Below are positions 1 through 10,879 of a DNA stretch of 64,000 nt, piece after piece. Made by a program: the position numbers and the translations under genes. Within the stretch, counting starts at the first letter, position 1. Every line of letters begins with the position of its first letter. This DNA is from Locusta migratoria (lineage: Eukaryota; Arthropoda; Insecta; Orthoptera; Acrididae), in NCBI GenBank assembly GCA_026315105.1, contig CM048744.1, forward strand, positions 312,983,270 to 313,047,269, written 5' to 3'. The notes under the pieces are model-generated. The model saw only the letters and a program-made list of their open reading frames with translations. It was not told the DNA's origin and ran no database searches.

Positions 1-222
1 GTCAGCTAAAAAGTTGTCTTCTATCTCGTGTATGCAGTGCTTTACCATGTTGCATACTTGACTCTCACTACTAGGGCTATATGGTTCTATGTTATCACTA
101 TCTGCAGATACTTTTTGAAACACCTCATTGAATTCTGGGTTCCCAACATTTAGCATTGCTATCTTTCTTGCAAAACCAAACTTGTCCCTTTCCCATACCT
201 TTGGTTCTACATTCTTTCTATA
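1..222 (-). pseudogene. Open pol-linker frame running off the left edge
   Basis: The reverse complement of about 222-1 is open with no stop and encodes an acidic peptide beginning NVEPKVWERDKFGFARKIAM and ending IEDNFLAD. It is in a different frame from the 546-1100 block, so at least one frameshift separates them. Its position after the protease-like region fits the linker before the reverse transcriptase of the same LTR element. It continues beyond base 1. No domain is recognisable. Confidence 0.3.
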
Positions 223-545
223 ATTTAAAAATTGGATTCAATCACTAGCTGTATATTCATGTTCCTCTTTCTCCATCAACCTTGCATTCATTCCACCCTC
301 TTTCATACCCCCATACTGTTCACCATTATAGATGACAAAAGTGTGTATTTCATCCCCTATTTCTTGTTAATCACTAGATCCCTCATTTACAGAGTCATGT
401 TCATCATTTGTTTTACTAGTTTCCAATGAGAATATGCTTTGTCCCCTCAATTCATCAAATTCTAGATTTCCCCCAAATATTTCTTTAAGAACATTGTAAT
501 ATCTCTCATTTTTCCCACATTGTTCTCATAATTTTTTTTATATAG

Positions 546-1100
546 TCATTTATGAATTGCCCAATCATCTGGTGCCCATTTTCTAATCCAATTGATCTCC
601 TTCATCCAGCCTTTAAATTTACTCTTTTCATCCTGTTCCCAATCTTCATTAATTATAGGTGCTTGTACATTCTTATTTACATTTACATCATCAAACCACA
701 CATCATCAACATGCACAAAACCAGATACAGCTCTTATTACACTGTCATTAGTAATAGCTTTAAATTTTGGAATACCCACATTTTTTCCACACATGTTAAC
801 ATTTGATTTTGTCTCATCTAGTTCAATGATACTCTTGCTACCATTCACAAATCCACTTGGCATACTCTTACATTCACTCACACACTTATGCTCCATGTGC
901 AAACCTGATTCAACTAATACAGAAGCCAAACCAATGCTGTTTTCTTCAAAATCTCTCCCACTACTTACTTTTTTCACTAAACAAATCTCCCATATTACAA
1001 TCTTCACTTGGATTTTTATGATTTCTTCTCTTATTTGCATGTCTCTTATCATGCTGTGTAAACCATCCCCCAACCATTTCTTCATTACCCAGTATTGCAT
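546..1100 (-). pseudogene. Possible retropepsin-region fragment of the same LTR element
   Basis: This 184-codon frame follows the gag-like block. Its last third reads like the end of a retrotransposon aspartic protease: a GIPKF start, a variable beta-rich stretch, then APIINEDW, which resembles the I-I-G-x-D-W region near the end of Ty3/Gypsy proteases. The expected catalytic D-T/S-G triad is not visible, so the active site is either in another frame or lost. The function is inferred from position and weak similarity; it could instead be only linker sequence. Confidence 0.25.
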
Positions 1101-1734
1101 CCATATTACAAATTCTTTCTTCCCTTCTCTCTCTCTTTCTATTCTGGTGATAGTTATTCCTATCAGATCCCCTGCTATCTAGCTTGTAATTATTTATCCT
1201 TCTCTCGGTCCTATTTCGTGCCTTGTATCCCATCCCAAATCGGATCCGATTTGGAACAAATTCTAGTTTTCCAAACATTGTCTGTGTTGTTCATTTCTAC
1301 TTTGTTCCCTTCTTCTTTCTCCATTTTCCTGTGTTAACTTTCGATCACCCCTGTTATTTCTTCCCTAAGAATCTCTCTGATTCCTGTTGTCACCACTCCA
1401 TCTACCCCCATTATTTCTCCAATTTTCATTTACGTTCCTTTCTTGGTAGTGGTCATGCTGCTTATTTCCCTAATTTCTGGTATTCCTGTTATCATTATGT
1501 TCCCTTTGATTAGCTATATGTTGAGGCTCCCCAAGTCTAGGTTCATATGTCAGTGCATGATCTATTTTTTTTCTATAAAATCTAGAAATTTTTCAGTACA
1601 GTCAGTAGGGCAGTGTATAAGTTGCAAATTTAAATTCTATGGCAACCTCCGGCAAGGAGTGTATATTACAGTAAGAGCTCCTAATGGTCTATCTAAGTGC
1701 ACCAATTTCCTTAATTCTTACTGACAGAATTCCT

Positions 1735-2088
1735 TCATAGTCTATCCCCCTTGTAAGCTACCCCATTTAAGAATTCATTTTGTAACCTGACTTGTTTAGC
1801 CTGGCTCCAGTAGCTATCTAAAATTAGTTTTTCAAAAGCTTCAAAGGAAACAAATTTTTCAGCACATTGGTTAGCCCACATCTGTGCAGGACCATCTAAC
1901 ATTCTTTTGATGTATTTTATTTTGCAATTATCACACATTCCAGACAGGAACTGATCTTTGCATGCTGCAATAAAATCTACTATATGGTAGTTACTTTCCC
2001 TTGAAAAAGTTTTACAACTTGGTATCTGCATCCCAAACCAACCAATATTTGCAGAGCACAATTCTAAATCACCCATCCTACTATTCAC
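1735..2088 (-). pseudogene. Gag capsid-like fragment (117 codons)
   Basis: The 117-residue frame has a pattern typical of retrotransposon capsid proteins: an acidic, Cys-containing start, then a helix-rich block with a KYIKRMLDGPAQMWAN core, followed by an FEAFEKLILDSYW segment. This resembles the part of Gag where a short Leu/Gly/Ala-Trp motif precedes the C-terminal capsid helices. In LTR elements this protein packages the RNA. It lies between a coiled-coil frame (2138-2344) and a basic frame (961-1278), which supports the reading. The start at 2088 is only the first ATG in the surviving frame. The subfamily is not certain. Confidence 0.45.
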
Positions 2089-2736
2089 CTTTTTATATTA
2101 CATTTATTTACAGCTACTACCTGTTCTATTTCCTTTCTTAAAACACTTTTTGTATTTTCCAAAATTGTCTTAGTTTCATCAGCACCAGCCACAATCCTTT
2201 TATTTCAATTAAAGCCTGCCTAGTGTCCTCATTCCTGATTTCACACATCTGTTTCCCTGATTCTATCCTGTCATTCAACTCATTCTCAACAGCAGCAATT
2301 CTGGCATTCAGATCCTTTTCTCTCACTTCAAATTTTTCAGTCAAATCTTGTAATCTTTTGTCAAAGTCTGTGATTATTTCATTTTTTTAAACACCCATTG
2401 AATTTATTGATTTTCCCATTTCAGTAATTGAATTCCCCATTTCAGATTTTATACTTATAATTGAATTTCCCATTCTTGTTTTCAGGCCTATAATTGAAAT
2501 TCCCATTTCAGCAATTGAATTTCCCATTTTTGTTTCCAGGCCCCTACAGTATTTTTAAATTCAGTTATCATCCAACCCATCATTGCTCTGATTTCATGTG
2601 CCTTAGTTTGCATTGGGTCCTCAGACCCACTACCATTCTCCAAGGATTCACTATCAGTTAAAACCCTATCAGTTTCAGTACTCATGGCTGGGGACAAGTG
2701 AACTGAAGTCAATGAAACTAAAGCCTGTTGCGACAC

Positions 2737-3268
2737 TTATCTTTTTGTCTGTGCTGTAACTTCACTGCGTAACTGCAGCGTGTTTCCGTGCTGAGTTGCT
2801 GTTGCCGAAATCGCTGCTGTTGTGCATTGCCTTTGCCGCGCCGCGCCCTGCCGCCACGCCGGTGTCTGGTGATGGTCTCGAATATACCGGCTGTTGCCGC
2901 TGCGTCTCCTAGTTCCGCTGTTGCTGCCTGCCGCACACTCGCTGCCGCTGAAATTTTCTTCAACATATGAATCGGAACGTACCTCGCATTCGAAATAAGA
3001 GCTGTGAAGTACTTCTCACTTTAAATGGGCCCGGAACTCACTATTTCACGAAATGGACATGTTGTAACGTGCCTTAGTACTCACTGTTTTACGAAATGAA
3101 CGAGCCCTCATATGCAACTGGGGGAAGGTGCTTTTCACTCTTTCTGATGGAAAAATGTTTTGTGGTCGTTTAGGGGATGACACTATATGATTCCCGCTTT
3201 AGTGCTGTTCCATCCACGTGCGCCTTAATACAGTTTCCAATTAATAAACAAAAGTACATATCAATTAC
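2737..3268. other. GC-rich block then unassigned sequence
   Basis: Bases 2760-2960 are unusually GC-rich for this window and contain CTG/GCC-type low-complexity codons, open on both strands (2718-2966 minus, 2788-2970 plus). This is probably the untranslated leader of the neighbouring LTR element. Bases 2970-3268 hold nothing I recognise. Confidence 0.3.
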
Positions 3269-3280
3269 ACACACATTTAT
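3269..3280. repeat. Left target-site duplication of the SINE
   Basis: ACACACATTTAT is repeated identically at 3474-3485 on the other side of the SINE. Twelve identical bases with the SINE exactly between them indicate a recent enough insertion to keep the duplication intact. Confidence 0.85.
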
Positions 3281-3473
3281 GGCCGGCCGTGGTGGCAGAG
3301 GGGACTGCGGTGCGCCGGTCACGGTCTGCACGGCCACTACGGTTGGGGGTTCGAATCCTCTCTCGGGCATGGATACTTGTGCTGTCCTTAGTGTTAGCTA
3401 GCTCATAAGTAGTTTGTGAGTTCAGGGACTGATGACCCTGTTGTTAAGCCCCATAAGCTATACAAACATTGGA
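3281..3473 (+). mobile_element. tRNA-derived SINE with 12-bp target-site duplication
   Basis: The 193-bp element starts GGCCGGCCGTGG and has a tRNA-like head. An A-box-like TGGCAGAGGGG lies near 3292, and a perfect B box (GGTTCGAATCC) at 3348-3358, the two internal RNA polymerase III promoter blocks. Its 3' part contains GGGACTGATGACC and a TTAAGCCCC segment near 3424-3452, a tail also found at the ends of the two I-like LINEs in this window. The direct repeat ACACACATTTAT flanks it exactly (3269-3280 and 3474-3485), showing target-primed insertion. It resembles the abundant SINE I recall from locust genomes. It is not a functional tRNA gene because the head does not continue into an acceptor stem. 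Confidence 0.88.
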
Positions 3474-3485
3474 ACACACATTTAT

Positions 3486-4399
3486 GTGCATACAGGGTGA
3501 GTTGCAAAAGAATAATGTTCCACACAGCTATCATTTTGTCTTCATCACACTGCACGTATTTAATATTATAAAAATGTTTTTTGTACGACTCGAGCCCCCA
3601 CGCAACTTCCCACTTTTTCCCACACACCGAAATCCTTCAACTGCAAAGGCGAAAAACGGCACTTTGGCTGCGAAAAACTATGACACGTTTTTACAAAATC
3701 ACCACAACTAGCAACCGCGCTCCGCCGTGCTCGGCAGTCCACACGACTCTCCCCTCCCCCGCACGACTCGGCTTCCGTTCATAAAGTTCCCCAAGCTTAC
3801 ATTTCCCTCGCGCATTCACGCATGCACAATTTAAATGTGCCGGTGTGTGACTCTATAGAACACAAGTGCGCGGCGTCAGCCAGGGGCACTGTCATGTCTT
3901 AAATGTACTGTAAACACTGTGGAGTAGACATTCACCTTTACAAAAATTTGTCATTTCAGAAAACATTCAAACCCATATATCTTAAACAAATTACAGTTTA
4001 TCTGTTTGTCAGTAAGGAGTTGACAGTGCAATGCGCCAAGTAATTACATTTGGTCCTCATTGTTATTGAAAATAACATACTTCTTCAATAATAGGGCAGC
4101 AATTGAGTTTGTGGTTCTTCATTAAAAGTTGCCATTAGTAATGTTTTGTTTTCCTCACTGCTAAGCCTTTTTCCTCTCATTACTAACCTCTTTGTGCCAT
4201 ATTTCCCATACCTGACACATATTGTAACTAGAAAATTCAGGATGGAAAGGATAGATTGCTTTTCATCACACAGCTGGTGTTGCTTTGCAGACAGGCACAC
4301 TGAGGAAATGAGGCTTCCATCATTATTAGAAAACCACTCGCAGTCACACACATACAACTCAAATAAGGCCACTATTATATCCAGTTCCTAAGGCCCAAC
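3486..4399. other. No gene recognised
   Basis: This stretch contains only short spurious frames (for example 3403-3627 and 4085-4391). I see no splice-like coding blocks, repeats or RNA genes that I can support. Confidence 0.4.
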
Positions 4400-5760
4400 A
4401 ATGAATACGACTCAGGTAAACAGCAATCTTCAATCGGATGGGTAGTTGGGCTATGAAAGTAGAATTAGACAGGGAAGGGAAAGGGTAACATGGTAAAGGG
4501 GGGGGGGGGGGGGAGAGCCGATGCTAGTGCTGCCTGTGGGTGCATGCTTTAGTAATGTTTTGGGGGTAGGCTGAGCTCTTGGGTGCAACATTACGAGACT
4601 GTGCCGGTGGGGAAAGATGAAAGGCAATGGAGAAAAGGAAAGGATAGGTCAGAAGACAGGAAAGGGGATAGGCAGTTGGAGGCCATGGATAATAAGTGAA
4701 GGTTCAGGTCTGGGGGTGTGGTAATATATACGTTGCAGGAAGAGTTTTCACCTGCTAAATTCAGAAATGCTGATTAGGACAAAGAATAAGAATGGCAAAG
4801 GCTATGAAGAAGTCATCAGAGTGGAGATAACGCTTTTGACTGGCATGCACAGCATTTTAGGTGGTCCAGTTGTCTTTTGACCACATTTGGCGATTCATAT
4901 CCTTGCTGACAGGTACGTGTTAGTTGTCATGCTATTTAAGTTGGTAGATAAAGTGGCTGCCTGTGACAGGATTTGAGTAGGAAATGATGGATGGATGTAT
5001 AGGTCTTGGAGCTACGTAATTGGCTCAGAAGACAGCACGTAGAATATTGGACCAAAGTCTATCAACAAAAACATGGCAAGGTAATGATGCCAAAGCCATG
5101 TTTTAAAAGAAGCTTTGCAATCCTGGGCCTGAACAGGAGAGAGATTAGACTCATGGTTGGATGGGAATTTCAAGACACCTACATACAATGGGAATAACAG
5201 AAGAGGACCCTAAATGTAAGATCTGTGATGACGGAATTGAAACTGCATCACATCTTATATTCGAATGCATTGCATTGGAGAGTAAAAGGTACAGAACATT
5301 TGGGACAACCAGACCCGAAGAAATTGTGTCTAATAAAGTACTGGTAAAGCGACTCCTTGCACTGTTCAAAGGCATTGGTTGGCTTTACTAGATATACGGA
5401 GAGCGATACCACACAATAAACTTAGTTTCGGTGCGGGCAGTGGCGGGTTGGACGAAGACTGTTTTGGCTTCCCTGAGAAAATCAATGGGGTAGGTCTTGC
5501 ATGTTGGTCTTTTGCAGAGACAAGCCATGAGGTGAAGGGTTAGAAGCAGTGATGGAACAGGCATAGTCAAAGATATTGCATAGGTTCGGTGGGTGGCTGA
5601 ATACAATTTTGATAGGAGGAAGGCAGATCATTTCTCAGAATGTAATTTATGTGATGTAATCCTGAGTGGTACTGAGTATTGAGCGTTACTCCTGTATGGG
5701 GAGGATGATAGGTGACTGGAGTGACAAGGTACAAGTGATCAGTTTCTAGACAAGATGTAT
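4400..5760 (-). mobile_element. Penelope-like element fragment (3' part), split by a LINE insertion
   Basis: On the minus strand, 5760-5491 encodes the linker typical of PLEs after the reverse transcriptase, with an IKIVFSHPPNLCNI-like run (the R/HPPNL motif) and a Cys-rich CKRPTCKTYP block. After an inserted LINE (5009-5490) the element resumes at about 4999 with a degenerate GIY-YIG-type start (HFIYQLK) and then non-coding 3' sequence down to about 4400. PLEs combine a reverse transcriptase with a GIY-YIG endonuclease. The same HPPNL motif and CK-x-C block occur in the PLE at 31322-31940, which supports the call. Frames are broken throughout. A run of about 15 G lies at 4498-4513. Confidence 0.7.
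5009..5490 (+). mobile_element. 5'-truncated non-LTR LINE, C-terminal end, with 9-bp target duplication
   Basis: Translation gives the C-terminal tail of a Jockey/I/CR1-type LINE ORF2. First comes LGLNRREIRLMVG (frame of 5006-5197). After a frameshift comes a C-x2-C zinc knuckle, CKICDDGIETASHLIFEC, and a GWLY ending with a stop at 5389-5391. About 100 bp of 3' untranslated sequence follows. TAGGTCTTG flanks the insert on both sides (5000-5008 and 5491-5499), showing insertion into the surrounding PLE. The copy is truncated and frameshifted. The C-x2-C...H...C knuckle follows the RNase H or RT domain in many LINE ORF2 proteins. Confidence 0.75.
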
Positions 5761-6010
5761 AGTAATTTCAATCATTGAAACCGTCCGCAACATCATTACT
5801 GTAGGGACCGGAAAATTAGCATCTATTTTTCCAAAATTAGCATCTGTTTCAGACAACATTGTGTGTATATAGCCCATCTTACAAATGTACAGTATTTCAC
5901 ACCTTTTATGTGATAAATGCTTTATTCACTACTATAATTTAATCAATCTGTTTAAGGAAGGAAAGAAAACTGATATTTTACAGCATATTTTAAGATTTTT
6001 TTTTTTTTTT
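5761..6010. other. No gene; short AAAATTAGCATCT direct repeat
   Basis: The word AAAATTAGCATCT occurs twice in close tandem near 5812-5848. Otherwise the stretch is AT-rich and I see nothing else. Confidence 0.4.
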
Positions 6011-6501
6011 TTAATGTTCAAAGGAAAGGATTGTACATATTGCAGCATTCCTCTCTTTGAGATTGCATCTCCTATCTGCCACTACTGTGTTTGTAGTTAG
6101 ATAAAATATGCTTGATGTCAACCTTGTTAGATGAGCCCACAACAAAGCCAAATAATTTTTTGCAGACATTTCATAATCTTTTTCAGTGTGAATGGCACTC
6201 AAAACATTCTTGATATCGACACTATCACTTTCTTTTATCCCCTGTTCAAAATTCTTTTTAAATGGGCATAGCCTTTAGACACTGCTTTTCTTAATAAACT
6301 TGAAGACATAGTCTCCATTGCAACAGCTTTATCAGGATTGTTTAAAATGACATTCATTGAAAGTGCCTGAGCTATAGACTCAAATCCCGTATGATTTGGG
6401 TCTTTTCTTCTCAGTAAAGCCAGTTTGTTCTTGGCAGAATTAGCTGCCTTGCTAAACACATCTTTACATTCAGCCTGCTCTAAAGTATTTAGAGCATGCA
6501 A
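6011..6501 (-). pseudogene. Unrecognised protein fragment, 88-codon frame plus broken extension
   Basis: A minus-strand frame starts at 6501 (MHALNTLEQAECKDVFSKA) and reads 88 residues, mixed charged and Leu/Ala-rich. It then stops at 6235 and continues in broken form to about 6011. The amino acid pattern looks like real, helical protein rather than noise. The plus-strand PLE begins immediately next to its start (about 6505), suggesting that the PLE inserted here and cut it. I do not recognise the family; a transposon-encoded protein is the most likely source given the context. Confidence 0.3.
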
Positions 6502-7564
6502 TGCTTATGTTGTTCCTTCTGAGAACTGTCCTCAATATATACCAATACCAAATAGAACAATCCACAGCCCTCACCCACCTGATCCTTAACCTATACCTCA
6601 ACTCTGCCAATGAACACGCCTGTCAACTTCTATCCCTGATCACAATCCTCAACCTTTCCACTCCCACATCCACACCTACAGTTCAGAACATCCTTTTACA
6701 GGCCAACCACAAATTGGAACAGCATGCCACCCTCCACCTCAAAAAAACTATCCAAACTCTTGGTCACCCACCTCCAGAAAGGCAATACACTCTCCCTCAA
6801 CAACCTCTCCAATAAACCTCAAGCTCCTCTTATTGCACAGAAACCCAGTCTCTCCTATCTACTCAATCTCCCACTTCCAGCTCCACTCCCCCCCAAACCT
6901 CACAATCCTAATCCACACAATCCTGAACTACAACATCCCAATTCAGTAGTCAACCTCTCCTCTAAACCTCTCTCCCAACCTGAAACCTCCGTCCTATCCA
7001 AAGGCCTCACCTTTAGTCCCACAGCCCTTGTCAAAGACCTACTATCCTATACTCGTAGCCTTGCCTGGAGATATCACTTTGCCACAAAGAAAAATAATCC
7101 TACTCCTGATGATCCAGTTCCCCAAGACATCATTTAAATTGAACCCTGCCTGGAACAGTTCCGTCCTCCATCACAGCGAGACCCACCCGCTCTTCCTCAA
7201 AATCACTCCCTTCAAACCTTCCAGGAATTCCTTACTTCCAACCTTGCCTCTCAGTCCTTCCTGAAAAACCGTAATCCTACTCCCAACATTACCGCAGCTG
7301 AATCCCGAGCTATCCGTGATATGACCATTCCATCATTCTCCCCGCCGACAAGAGATCCACGATCGTGGTACTTGATCGGCGGAAGTATGTGGCTGAGGGA
7401 CTGTGTCAGCTTTCAGACACTACCTACAAAGTCTTTCAAGGCGATCCCATTCCTGATGTCCAGGCAGAGCGTCAGGGAATTTTTAGATCCTTAGGCCCCC
7501 TACAAAACCTTTCACCCGAGTCCATCAAACTCATGACCCCACCGACACCTTGCACCCCCTACCT

Positions 7565-8379
7565 TCTACCTACTTCCTAAGATTCACAAACCTAATCATC
7601 CAGGCGAGCCGATTGTGGCCAGTTACCAAACCCCCACAGAACGAATCTCTGCCTACATAGACCAACACCTTCAACCCATCATGTGCAGTCTCCCATCCTT
7701 CATCAAAGACACCAACCACTTCCTCGATCGCCTGAAATCCTTACCCAGTCTGTTACCTCCTGAAACCATCCTTGTAACCATTGATGCCACTTCCTTATAC
7801 ACAAATATCCCACCTGCCCAGGGCCTTGCTGCGATGGAGTATTTCCTTTCATGCCGACCACCACACTTCCCTACCCAAAACCTCTTTCCTTAATACCCTA
7901 GCCAGCTTCATCCTAACCCACAACTTCTTCACTTTGAGGGCCAGACATACCAACAACTAAAGGGAACAGCCACGGGAACCAGGATGGCCCCCTCGTATGC
8001 AAATTTATTTATGGGGCGCTTAGAGGAAGCCTTCCTGGATACCCAAGCCTGTCAACCCAAAGTTTGGTACAGATTCATTGATGACATCTTCATAATCTGG
8101 ACTAACAGTGAAGAAGAACTCCAGAATTTCCTCTCCAACCTCAACTCTCTTGGTCCCATCAAATTCACCTGGTCCTATTCCAAATCCTATGCCACTTTCC
8201 TCAATGTCGACCTCCATCTGTCCAATGGCCAACTTCACACATCCGTCCACATCAAACCAACCAACAAACAGTACCTCCATTACGACAGCTGCCATCCATT
8301 CAACATCAAACGTTCCCTTCCCTACAGCTTAGGTCTTCGTGGCAAAAGTGTCTGCTCCAGTCCCGAATCCCTGAACTAG
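7565..8379 (+). pseudogene. PLE reverse transcriptase domain (broken)
   Basis: The domain synthesises cDNA from element RNA. Visible motifs are LLPKIHKP near 7570, DATSLYTNIP near 7780 (palm motif A with its Asp), GTRMAPSYANLFMG near 7977, and YRFIDDIF near 8067 (motif C with the catalytic Asp pair). The QYLHYDSCHP block near 8265 is the conserved PLE thumb motif. The frame is interrupted by a stop at 7891-7893 and again at 8377-8379, so no intact polymerase can be made. The motif set separates PLE RT from LINE RT, which has FADD or YADD and lacks the QYLHY block. Confidence 0.8.
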
Positions 8380-8754
8380 TACACCAATAACCTAATAACA
8401 GCTTTCACTTCCCGCAGCTATCCTCCTGATCTGGTTCAGAAGCAAATTACCAGAGCCATTTTCTCATCCCCCCCAAATCCAGAACCTTCCACCGAAAAAC
8501 CCCAGAAGCGCCCCTTTTGTCACCGGATACTTTCCGAGACTGGAGCGGACTCCAAATGTGGCTCTTCAGCAAGGATAAGACTTCCTAAAATCCTGCCCCG
8601 AAATGAGATTCATCCTTAATGACATCCTTCCCACTCCACCAAGAGTGTCTTTCCGCCGCCCACCTAACCCTATGCACCCTTCCACCACCACTTACTCCAG
8701 TCCAGTAACTTGGAAGGTGTACACGATCAAGGGCAGAGCCACTTGAGATAGCAC

Positions 8755-9052
8755 TCACGTGATTTACCAACTGACATGCCTGCACTGTGAAGCGTTCTAC
8801 GTGGGAATGACCAGCAACAAACTGTCCATTCGCATGAACGGTCACAGGCAGACAGTGTTTGTTGGTAATGAAGATCACCCTGTGGCTAAACATGCCTTGG
8901 TGTATGGCCAGCATATCTTGGCACAGTGTTACACCGTCCGGGTTATCTGGATACTTCCCACCGACACCAACCTTCCAGAACTCCGGAGATGGGAACTTGC
9001 CCTTCAGCTTATTCTCTTCTCCTGTTGCCCAACTGCTCTCAACCTCCGCTAA
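8755..9052 (+). pseudogene. PLE GIY-YIG endonuclease domain
   Basis: The frame of 8759-9052 begins VIYQLTCLHCEAFYVGMTSN. This is the GIY-YIG module in PLE form (IYQL ... FYVG), with a CLHC pair, an Arg in LSIRMNGH, and a conserved downstream Glu (PELRRWE). In PLEs this nuclease nicks target DNA to prime reverse transcription. It is separated from the RT frame by stops near 8600-8750. The start at 8759 is just the first ATG in the open stretch; the domain is really the C-terminus of the same polyprotein. A second copy with the same motifs lies at 31640-31937. Confidence 0.8.
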
Positions 9053-9240
9053 ATTCAAATTCCCGCCCACCATCTTTAGCATCTTTGCCTCGGCTCTGTG
9101 GACAGAGCCTCTGCCTCAAGTGGTATCTCTGCCCAACTTCTTTGCTTTTTACAAATGTCTGTCAAAAAGAAAAAGAAAAAAAAACAACCTTCATTATATC
9201 CAACAGTCAACTCTTTTTTTACTTTGTGAGAGATTCATTT

Positions 9241-9888
9241 AAGCCAAAACCTTGTCACAAACTGTATTTTTGACTGTAACATGTAATCTCAAATGTGGTC
9301 TGCTGTGTGTGAGCTTTTGCAATATTGTAGTAACTATAACGCAAACATGCGAAAATTTTCCAGTTCCATAGGCATATGGATGTATCTTGTTTTATAACTA
9401 GTGCCAGATATAAAAGTAATTGTACTCACAAAAAATGACTATGAAAACGTGGAACTTGCGATTTTTTGTGTAAAATAAAGTTCAAAATTTGGGTCACTGC
9501 AATAAGTTGAGGATTTTTAGGAAAATTCGGCACTGGTTACAGGTAAGATAACATTCATTTGTCCCCGAGCGCTACAAATTTTTCTTTGTATCTCCAGAGT
9601 TTCTGTATAACCACTGTGCGAACTAACAAGCGCAGCATTCCTCCCACCGCTACTCGCAAGGCAATTTAAACGGCACAGTAAGGCATGCCCCCTGCCGCTC
9701 TCGATAGTCGCTGCCATGAATCGTCAATTTATCATAAGCAGAAATGCATATACGTAACACTAGTAACGAAATACAGTAACAAAAACATTTAGCAGTGTGT
9801 TTATTCATGAAAATGCATTCGACTGAAGGGTAATTAAAAAAATAAACGGTTTAAGAAAGTCACAACTGGTAGCAAAAACATTTAGTCA
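9241..9888. other. No gene recognised
   Basis: AT-rich sequence after the PLE. A short minus frame (9517-9717) is the only notable open stretch and has no recognisable domain. Confidence 0.35.
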
Positions 9889-9889
9889 A

Positions 9890-10730
9890 AACTACCATAC
9901 TAATTTTGAAGAGTATCGAACAAGGGCACGAATTATTTGTATGGAATACGTGTTTCTTGCGTACCTTATTTGAAATGCGAACTTCCATTCGTTGCAAATA
10001 ATGTGATATTCTTGTTGCACACAAACATTGCATATTTTATGGATAACATTTAATGTACCGAAACTAAGGACTGTTTTACTATTACTCTTTGTAACATTCA
10101 TGATGCTATCAAGTCACAAAAGCAAATAACTTACTTGACAAATATTTTTCACACAATTTCCTTGCACATAGTAGATCTTCGTTAGTCGTTAATCCACAAC
10201 AGTATGGCTTGATTTTCGAGCTTTTCAATTGGAATGTTGGTTTTTGCAAACACTTAAACAGTTCTTTTTGAAAAATTGTCTTTTTCCTATTTTCTTCTTT
10301 TAGAGCTGTTTAATGTTTCAACAATTGATGACTGTTTGTGTTTAGATGCGCCAGCATTTTCTCACACATAAACGGAGTGCTTCTCTGATTTAATGTATTT
10401 TTCAATATTGTCTTTCTTCCTCACCGTATTTGACAGATGCAAAGTTTGTAAAACACTTTTTTGGCATTGGTTGCATACAAACCCTCACTAACATACGCAT
10501 TCAAAGCCTTGCGACCCATATTCAGCAGCGCTACACAACAACAACAAAAGCGAAAGCAATGGAAACGGAACCCATGTCGAACTGAACGCTGGCGCGAATT
10601 CTTTTCTTTGTTAGGTGTCAGGCCCCGCATGACACAAATGCGTCCTTCATTGCCATATGTGGCATTTATCTTGCACAAAGCTCCGCTCCAACGCGACAGT
10701 TGATGTGGCATCCCAGCTTGTAGGTTCAAT
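9890..10730 (-). pseudogene. Possible BED/CGGBP1-type zinc-finger transposon remnant
   Basis: On the minus strand from 10730, the frame ending near 10421 reads GLYATNAKKVFYKLCICQ. After a frameshift it continues DNIEKYIKSEKH. Together this resembles the small zinc finger (C-x2-C ... H-x-x-S-x-K-H) found at the start of hAT-type transposases and CGGBP1-like proteins, with the first Cys replaced by Tyr here. Downstream minus sequence to about 9890 has further open pieces. The copy is broken by stops and frameshifts. Family assignment is weak; terminal repeats were not found. Confidence 0.3.
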
Positions 10731-10879
10731 TATATATGCACGGGTGCACTCTCTGCCCCCTCCCGGCCATTTTTCTCTCGCTCTAAATGAAAATTGATTG
10801 CTTTTTAATGAGTTTTATAGGTAGAAAATAGTGGCAATAGGTGGTGTCACAAAATTTGTGAGAAAATAGCATTTATTAC

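Larger units (their letters stand above)
1..2736 (-). mobile_element. Degraded Ty3/Gypsy-like LTR retrotransposon, gag and start of pol
   Basis: Read on the minus strand, this stretch carries successive broken open frames in the order expected for an LTR retrotransposon. They are an acidic, serine-rich N-terminus (2488-2736), a charged coiled-coil-like stretch (2138-2344), a capsid-like block (1735-2088), a basic Arg/Asn-rich stretch (961-1278), a possible protease-like region (546-1100), and a further open frame running off the window (about 220 down to 1). The frames change between blocks, so the copy is dead. Assignment to Ty3/Gypsy rests on block order and general resemblance of the capsid-like block, not on a recognised RT or integrase, which would lie outside the window. 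I could not find LTR ends or a primer-binding site. A GC-rich open frame just upstream (2718-2966) may be untranslated leader. Confidence 0.45.
6505..9240 (+). mobile_element. Near full-length but inactive Penelope-like element (RT plus GIY-YIG)
   Basis: Reading plus-strand frames in order gives the PLE plan. A Pro/Leu-rich N-terminal region contains LSKGLTFSPTA (about 7000). The RT opens with FYLLPKIHKPNHPGEPIVAS (about 7565-7625). Then come the TSLYTNIPPAQG motif (about 7790), the KGTATGTRMAP motif (about 7965), and the catalytic RFIDDIFIIW block (about 8070). The thumb contains TNKQYLHYDSCHP (about 8265), and a C-terminal GIY-YIG endonuclease follows (about 8755-9050). PLEs use these to copy RNA and open the target. 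Stops and frameshifts near 7137, 7895, 8380 and 8600-8750 make it dead. The 5' edge abuts an unrelated minus-strand fragment. No pseudo-LTR was resolved. Confidence 0.85.

Noticed and set aside
2718..2970. Host GC-rich gene or CpG-type promoter
   Set aside because: Open frames on both strands are low-complexity Ala/Arg/Cys and sit next to the LTR-element gag. There is no independent sign of a host gene.
3290..3360. tRNA gene at the A and B boxes
   Set aside because: The B box is perfect, but there is no acceptor stem or anticodon arm. The segment is the head of a SINE bounded by a 12-bp target duplication.
8020..8295. Minus-strand gene antisense to the PLE RT
   Set aside because: It is a shadow of the RT coding frame. 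The plus strand carries all conserved motifs.
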